Source of the DNA: Bacteroidia bacterium
GTDB lineage: Bacteria; Bacteroidota; Bacteroidia; NS11-12g; UBA955
Length of the DNA: 32,367 nt
Direction of reading: 5' to 3'
Assembly (NCBI GenBank): GCA_023268875.1
Contig: JALRKL010000188.1
Span: forward strand, 1-32,367
Under the pieces are notes generated by a model. That model saw only the letters and a list, made by a program, of their open reading frames with translations, was not told the origin of the DNA and did no database searches. Position numbers and translations under genes: made by a program. Within the stretch, counting starts at the first letter, position 1. Every line of letters begins with the position of its first letter. Below are positions 27,227 to 32,367 of the stretch, piece by piece.

Positions 27227-28060
27227 TTATTCTACGGTCAGGCGAATTGGAATTTCGCGCCATGAAACGACGAAACGCCCTTTGTTTTGACCAGGAATCC
27301 AACGTGGAGAACGTTTCAACACGCGGATGGCTTCTTCAGTAAATTCGGGACAACTTTTAGTTTCCTCAATAGCTGTTACGCGAGAGATACGACCGGATTG
27401 GTCTACCACAAAACGAAGTACTACTGAACCGTTGATACCCTCGTCTTGACAACGCACAGGATATTGAAACTCGTTAGCCACGTAATCTCTGAAGGCCGTT
27501 TCTCCTCCAGGAAAGGCTGCCTTAACCGCTACGTTAGCCGTAGGACCTTCATCGCCGCCCGAGATGGGACCTTGATCGCCAGTGCCTAAGTCAGGAGCGG
27601 TAGGATCGGTAATTCCTGCAATATTTTTCACACCCGTATTCGAAACAACATCGGGAGGATTAATAGGAGCATCCTCATCGGCATCCGGATTAATTTTAGG
27701 TGCTACATATGCTTGTTGAGCTACCGGTTCTGGTTCCTTTAACTTTGGCGGCTCTTTTGGCTTCTCTTCTTCCTCTTCGATAGGCGATTCAATATCATCT
27801 AAATTGGTAACAATTTTAATGGTTTTGCGCTCTTTCGTTTCCCCTTTAGACAAAGCATCTATAATTCTAGGAGTTGAGGCGAACAGTATTGCCAGGGCAC
27901 AAGCGGCAAGAGTTGCTATTGCTTGCGATTTTCTAAACAACAACCTTATTTGGTAGGCGCCATAGTCTTTGAAACGTTTTTCAAAAACCAGATCTAACCG
28001 CGATTGTGCATCAGGCAAATCCCAGCGGTTGAATACTTTTGATAATGCGTTTTCTTCCAT
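27227..28060 (-). CDS. Energy transducer TonB
   Basis: One TM segment, Pro/Glu-rich linker (EEEEEKPKEPPKLKEPEP), C-terminal TonB domain FPGGETAFRDYVANEFQYPVRCQDEGINGSVVLRFVVDQSGRI...RSPRWIPGQNKGRFVVSWREIPIRL. Confidence 0.93.
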   Translation of the reverse strand: MEENALSKVFNRWDLPDAQSRLDLVFEKRFKDYGAYQIRLLFRKSQAIATLAACALAILFASTPRIIDALSKGETKERKTIKIVTNLDDIESPIEEEEEKPKEPPKLKEPEPVAQQAYVAPKINPDADEDAPINPPDVVSNTGVKNIAGITDPTAPDLGTGDQGPISGGDEGPTANVAVKAAFPGGETAFRDYVANEFQYPVRCQDEGINGSVVLRFVVDQSGRISRVTAIEETKSCPEFTEEAIRVLKRSPRWIPGQNKGRFVVSWREIPIRLTVE

Positions 28061-28063
28061 AGC

Positions 28064-28693
28064 TTAGTCGTTTAATTGCTCCTGTATTTTAGCCGTTTCT
28101 ATTGGATCCAAGCCTGGATCAACCACGAAGTATTTTGCCACCTGAGTAATCAAAAACTCATCGACTACATCGATTACGTTTTCATAGGTAGCATCTTTAT
28201 CGTGTTTCACCAAAACGACCAATTTAGATTGCATCTGCTCGTCTTTGGCTTGTCGTTCGATACGATTGCGATTTGCTGTATCGCCTTCTTTAACATCGGC
28301 TAGTTCAATTTGTAACTTCTTTAACTTTTCTATCAATGGAGCGTTTTTCTCAACGAGAAGCTTTCTCAAACCGTTCTTGGTGTAGTCGGTACGAATTATC
28401 TCAGTTTCTTTATTTAATGCACCTTGATAGTAAAATATGTTATCGTTAGCGGTTAGAAGTATGGTAAGACCGTCTTTAATTTCCGGAGGTTTTACATTTG
28501 GGTTGTCTTTCTCTAGTTTCTCAGGGAAAATCATCCGTAAAACTTTCGGCTTAGAAAAGGTAGAGGTCAAAACGAAGAACGTTAAAAGCAAAAAGGCTAA
28601 GTCTACCAATGGGGTCATGTCTACCCTGGTACTTTGCTTTTTGGCTCTTTTTTTACCGTCGCCACCGCCACTATTTTGTTGTATTTCTGCCAT
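28064..28693 (-). CDS. ExbD/TolR-family biopolymer transporter (copy 1)
   Basis: RVDMTPLVDLAFLLLTFFVLTSTFSKPKVLRMIFPEK; DATYENVIDVVDEFLITQVAKYFVVD. Confidence 0.92.
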   Translation of the reverse strand: MAEIQQNSGGGDGKKRAKKQSTRVDMTPLVDLAFLLLTFFVLTSTFSKPKVLRMIFPEKLEKDNPNVKPPEIKDGLTILLTANDNIFYYQGALNKETEIIRTDYTKNGLRKLLVEKNAPLIEKLKKLQIELADVKEGDTANRNRIERQAKDEQMQSKLVVLVKHDKDATYENVIDVVDEFLITQVAKYFVVDPGLDPIETAKIQEQLND

Positions 28694-28705
28694 AGTGATT
28701 CGTTA

Positions 28706-29386
28706 TTAACTTTCGGGGGCACTCTCCAAGCCCGTTATCATCTGAAATTCTTTTACTTTCGCTTCGCGGAATACGTCAATGATGTATTGAATTTTATCCC
28801 ATTTTGCATTGCTCGCTGCCTTGATGGCAAACTGGATATAATTCGACTTATCAAATTCCATATTTCGAAGTTTGGCCTCTTCTTCGCGCTGCTTGTAATC
28901 ATTATGCGCTTCGATTTTGGTAAAATATGCCCAGTAATAAAGTTCGCTATTTTTGATATTTGCGGCTGCAGTATCGTAAGGAACTCCACGTTGTTCATAT
29001 GCGGTTCTTTCGGTTGACTCAAGCTCCATGAATGTGGGTATCTCCGCCATGCGCAATCCAATCGGACCTACGCCAGCAAATTTATTGATATCCTCTTCGG
29101 AAAGTCCTCCGGTTTTAAACTGAGACATCATCTTTTTCAACACTTTCGACTTTACCGCTGCGTTGGTAACGTCTACAAATGCCCTTCCGTCTTCGTCGAT
29201 CATAATTAAAAACACCTGCTTAGGTATTTGTTGTTCGGTGGTAGAAGATGGAGGATCTAAAATAATGGGTTCAGGTGCCCGGAAACTTGATGTCAACATA
29301 AAGAACGTAACCAAAAGAAACGCCAAGTCTACCATTGGAGTCATATCCAATGCAGGGGTTGAACGAGGCATTTTTACTTTAGGCAT
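28706..29386 (-). CDS. ExbD/TolR-family biopolymer transporter (copy 2, long periplasmic insertion)
   Basis: PALDMTPMVDLAFLLVTFFMLTSSFRAPEPIILDPPSS...AASNAKWDKIQYIIDVFREAKVKEFQMITGLE. Confidence 0.92.
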   Translation of the reverse strand: MPKVKMPRSTPALDMTPMVDLAFLLVTFFMLTSSFRAPEPIILDPPSSTTEQQIPKQVFLIMIDEDGRAFVDVTNAAVKSKVLKKMMSQFKTGGLSEEDINKFAGVGPIGLRMAEIPTFMELESTERTAYEQRGVPYDTAAANIKNSELYYWAYFTKIEAHNDYKQREEEAKLRNMEFDKSNYIQFAIKAASNAKWDKIQYIIDVFREAKVKEFQMITGLESAPES

Positions 29387-29436
29387 GTCTTAATGTTTTT
29401 CTTTTATACGTTAAACTAACAAAAGGTAAATAAACC

Positions 29437-30273
29437 TTAAGCTGCATTCGCTTGGAAGTTAGATACAATTGAGTATCCCGCTTCGTCCATAGAATGCGTC
29501 ATACCGTCGATGCGGTTGGTGAAATAGTTGTAGGAAATAATCGCTAAAGTAGATGCAATGATACCAAAGGCCGTGTTTACCAAGGCCTCAGAGATACCTG
29601 TTGCAAGGGCTGCTGTATCAGGTGCACCGGCGTTTGCTAAAGCGGCGAAAGCACGAATCATACCGAATACTGTTCCGATCAAACCAATAAGAGTACCCAC
29701 AGATGCACAAGTAGAAACAACTACCAAATTGCGAGAAAGCATAGGCAATTCCAAACTTGTAGCCTCTTCTAGTTCTTTTTCGATAGCGGCTTTCTTTTCG
29801 TCGCGGTTTAAGGAATCATTTCCTTTTACAATCTTATAACGAGTTAATCCACTTTTAACCACATTGGCTAATGAACCTTGTTGAACGTCGCATGCTTTGA
29901 TAGCACCATCAATGTCGTTGCTGGCTAACATACCCTGCATTTTGTGAACGAATTCGCTTGCGTTACCTTTTCCAGCTGCTGCAGCCAAAGTAATAAAACG
30001 CTCGATGCTTACGATGATAACCGTAATGTTTACCGCTAACAGCAAAGGTACGATTACGCCTCCACGGTGAATGATACCTAAGATGTTCTTTGGATGGCCC
30101 TTTTCAACGATTTCTTCAGGTTTTAAACCTGCTCCTTCAAAATTGTCGGGGTTACCCATGATAAACATAAAAATTACGACACCCGTTAATAGGGCTACAA
30201 GGATGGATGCACCTGCAAAATATGCGGCGAATAGGTTCCTTCCTGACTTCTTGGTGTTTTTCTGATTACTCAT
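29437..30273 (-). CDS. ExbB/TolQ/MotA proton channel family protein
   Basis: RGGVIVPLLLAVNITVIIVSIERFITLAAAAG; LSRNLVVVSTCASVGTLIGLIGTVFGMIRAFAALANAGAPDTAALATGISEALVNTAFGIIASTLAIISYNYF. Confidence 0.94.
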   Translation of the reverse strand: MSNQKNTKKSGRNLFAAYFAGASILVALLTGVVIFMFIMGNPDNFEGAGLKPEEIVEKGHPKNILGIIHRGGVIVPLLLAVNITVIIVSIERFITLAAAAGKGNASEFVHKMQGMLASNDIDGAIKACDVQQGSLANVVKSGLTRYKIVKGNDSLNRDEKKAAIEKELEEATSLELPMLSRNLVVVSTCASVGTLIGLIGTVFGMIRAFAALANAGAPDTAALATGISEALVNTAFGIIASTLAIISYNYFTNRIDGMTHSMDEAGYSIVSNFQANAA

Positions 30274-30477
30274 TGTACAGATTGTTTTTAAAATGTTGCA
30301 ATAATAACCCCGAGGGGACTTTTAAACAAGTGCTTTTGTTATGTAGAAACGAAATAACGTTCATTTCATTATTCGTTCAATCTTGACTTGGTGTCAGAAG
30401 TACGTCATCTAAAATTGACAAATCCTATCACAACCACCTAAAGCTATGAAAATCACAAAATTGACGACATTTTTAAT

Positions 30478-30504
30478 AAAAAAAGCCCAAACGATGTTTG
30501 GGCT
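30478..30504 (-). terminator. Rho-independent terminator of the ECF sigma operon
   Basis: AGCCCAAAC-GAT-GTTTGGGCT perfect stem followed by a T run on the minus strand. Confidence 0.8.
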
Positions 30505-30591
30505 TTGCTAAAGATTATTGTTAACAATGATTTAACATTGATGCAATCTTAAGAGTGAAAGTTAATATCTATTCAATCGGCAATAAAAGGC

Positions 30592-31071
30592 TCACTTTTT
30601 TCGACCTTTCTTTCGCTTTTTCTTGATATTTAATTCATTGGCTTTCGCCAATAACAAGGGTTTAATCTCACGTTCTACTTTTTTAATTCTTACGGCCTTA
30701 GACCAACCAATGGCAGCAGCTATTTTAGGACCGTATTCATTTAACAAATCATTTTCTTTTTGCTGTAAGTCAAGAGCATCTTTAAAATATTCTTTTGCTT
30801 CTGATGCATTTAGATTATCGATATCTTTGGTATACCACTTGCGCCGGAAACTTCGTTTTGCTGTGCGAAGGGCTAATTGATGTTCGTTATAGATTGGTAA
30901 AAACGCGTTAAACTCTTTGTCATTTAAATTCAGTTTTGACTTTAACAGCTCTTTGCGATACTCCTTAACGGCATCTATTTTATCGATATTACTTGAATCA
31001 AAACGTTGAGCCGATAGCGAATAACTAAAGAGCCAAACCGAGAAGAACAAAATCAACTTTTTCATAACCAC
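30592..31071 (-). CDS. Secreted small helical protein of the kind annotated as sensor of ECF-type sigma factor
   Basis: Signal peptide MKKLILFFSVWLFSYSLSAQ, charged helical body YRKELLKSKLNLNDKEFNAFLPIYNEHQLALRTAKRSFRRKW, last gene downstream of an ECF sigma factor. Confidence 0.6.
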   Translation of the reverse strand: MVMKKLILFFSVWLFSYSLSAQRFDSSNIDKIDAVKEYRKELLKSKLNLNDKEFNAFLPIYNEHQLALRTAKRSFRRKWYTKDIDNLNASEAKEYFKDALDLQQKENDLLNEYGPKIAAAIGWSKAVRIKKVEREIKPLLLAKANELNIKKKRKKGRKK

Positions 31072-32021
31072 TGATCATCAAAAATGTCGTCTTCTAATTC
31101 CATTATCAACAAACCATTATTTTCCATCTCCACCATACTCACCTTAGATTGCTCATCCATTTGTGTGAAATGCGGAAAATCTTTATTTGGAGTTAAGCCA
31201 TTTATCTCATCCTCTTCTAATACTAAATCTGCTACCAATTGTGATTCCTCCGACAATTCCTCGAAAGCTACAGTAGCTTCCACAATATTTGCAGGTGAGG
31301 GTGTTTCTATGGTTCTTACTACGGTGGTTTGGCGGCTGATTTCAGCTATTTGTTCCACACTCACAGGCGCTTGTATTAGATTCCATACCCACCAAGCCGT
31401 TGCGATGGCTCCAATAGAAGCTGCAACTCCCAATATGCTTGTCCAAGGCAACCCTTTAGGTTTATCTTCTTGCACGGATTTATTGATAGGCACATAATCG
31501 GAGCGCGATTCATCTAACAATGCGGCGTAACGTGCCGCTGCCTCCGCTCTCTTGCGTTCCACCTCGGCAGAACGTAATTTCTCTGCTTCAATTTCCTCAG
31601 GACTCGGCTCGGGAACCGTGGCAGTTATGGCGGCTTTATTCAACGCTGGTATACCTTGAGATTCCGCACTGACTTCATCTGTTTGGGTATCGGCTACTTC
31701 ACCCACGGTTACGTTGCTATCGGATTCAAAATTGTCTATTTCCGATGTTTCCGCTATTTCTGATTGAGAAACTTCTTCCTCAACCTCAGCCTCAGCCGTT
31801 TCGATATAGGTATTTTCTGGGGCCTGTGCCACGTATGAGTTACCGAATTCCACACTCAATTGAATTGGATTTCTGGGCAAAACCGGCTCTTTTAACTCAG
31901 GCTTTTCAAACAGTTCTTGTGGGTCTATTCCAACTTTACGTTGAATACGCATCGCCAAATCCGACATGTGGTCGTGTTTGGGATAAAATGGAGATTTGAT
32001 TTTTGAAAATTCAATGTTCAT
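31062..32021 (-). CDS. Uncharacterised single-TM protein, candidate anti-sigma factor
   Basis: 319 aa; acidic linker; one TM segment WTSILGVAASIGAIATAWWVWNLI; located between the sigma factor and the secreted small protein. Confidence 0.55.
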   Translation of the reverse strand: MNIEFSKIKSPFYPKHDHMSDLAMRIQRKVGIDPQELFEKPELKEPVLPRNPIQLSVEFGNSYVAQAPENTYIETAEAEVEEEVSQSEIAETSEIDNFESDSNVTVGEVADTQTDEVSAESQGIPALNKAAITATVPEPSPEEIEAEKLRSAEVERKRAEAAARYAALLDESRSDYVPINKSVQEDKPKGLPWTSILGVAASIGAIATAWWVWNLIQAPVSVEQIAEISRQTTVVRTIETPSPANIVEATVAFEELSEESQLVADLVLEEDEINGLTPNKDFPHFTQMDEQSKVSMVEMENNGLLIMELEDDIFDDQWL

Positions 32022-32030
32022 GGCTTCGAT

Positions 32031-32367
32031 TTAAAGTACTCCCAAATAAATTTCAATCTTTTTTACCGCATGATGGTAGCTTGATTTAAGCGCGGAAACT
32101 GACGTTTGCGTTAAATCACTGATATCGTCGTAAGGCAAATCCTCAAAATACCTAAGAACAAATACCAATTTCTGTTTAAAAGGCAGATAGCAGAGGGCTT
32201 TTTGCAGTTTCGCTTCAATTTCTTTTTCTGAAATTGAATCATCTTGTAGCAATGCATCTACCATAAACATCTGCGCTGAATCAAAATCGATTTCCGGACG
32301 CTTTTTGCGAAGAAAAGAAATGGTTTCGTTTGATGCGATTCGATAAATCCAAGTACTTAACTTGCTC
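32031..32367 (-). CDS. ECF sigma-70 family RNA polymerase sigma factor (5' end outside window)
   Basis: Minus-strand frame is open to the window edge: SKLSTWIYRIASNETISFLRKKRPEID...LQKALCYLPFKQKLVFVLRYFEDLPYDDISDLTQTSVSALKSSYHHAVKKIEIYL: regions 2.4 and 4 of an ECF sigma. Confidence 0.92.
   Translation of the reverse strand, partial: SKLSTWIYRIASNETISFLRKKRPEIDFDSAQMFMVDALLQDDSISEKEIEAKLQKALCYLPFKQKLVFVLRYFEDLPYDDISDLTQTSVSALKSSYHHAVKKIEIYLGVL

Noticed and set aside
28634-29017. 127-aa plus-strand ORF over the exbD region
   Set aside because: Antisense of the two ExbD frames; no independent support.

Overview
The window is a Bacteroidota (Flavobacteriia-like) chromosomal segment. Support for that: TAnnTTTG-type promoters, a TonB-dependent receptor with a carboxypeptidase-like N-terminal domain, a DUF4295 gene beside rpmG/rpmB, bshC, and a SulP/carbonic anhydrase pair. 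Most of it is housekeeping: a 2-oxoacid dehydrogenase E1 (cut by the left edge), tRNA-Lys, a SpoU/TrmH methyltransferase, mutS, miaA, a TerC protein, bshC, rimO, ftsY, DUF4295, rpmG, rpmB, an O-antigen-ligase-like protein, a LysM protein, a double-NBD ABC ATPase, tonB-exbD-exbD-exbB, and an ECF sigma operon (cut by the right edge). The accessory-looking part is about 4.3-5.65 kb, against the 3' end of tRNA-Lys. It holds an orphan C-terminal DUF3427 fragment of a large helicase, a plus-strand membrane-protein-like frame with no start codon, and an AT-rich array of five imperfect AATAAG...TGCTTA dyads. The neighbouring M1-like/beta-barrel gene has lost its signal peptide at this boundary and also lacks the M1 zinc motif. 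The other unusual structure is a heptanucleotide repeat with an inverted counterpart. It fills the mutS/TonB-receptor convergent gap and contains or touches both stop codons. I did not find a clearly new defence or metabolic system. The best candidates for follow-up are the tRNA-Lys-adjacent remnant with its dyad array, the mutS 3' heptamer repeat, the heme/copper monooxygenase-thioredoxin pair, and the uncharacterised membrane protein in the ECF sigma operon. No searches were run; assignments come from motif and family recognition.
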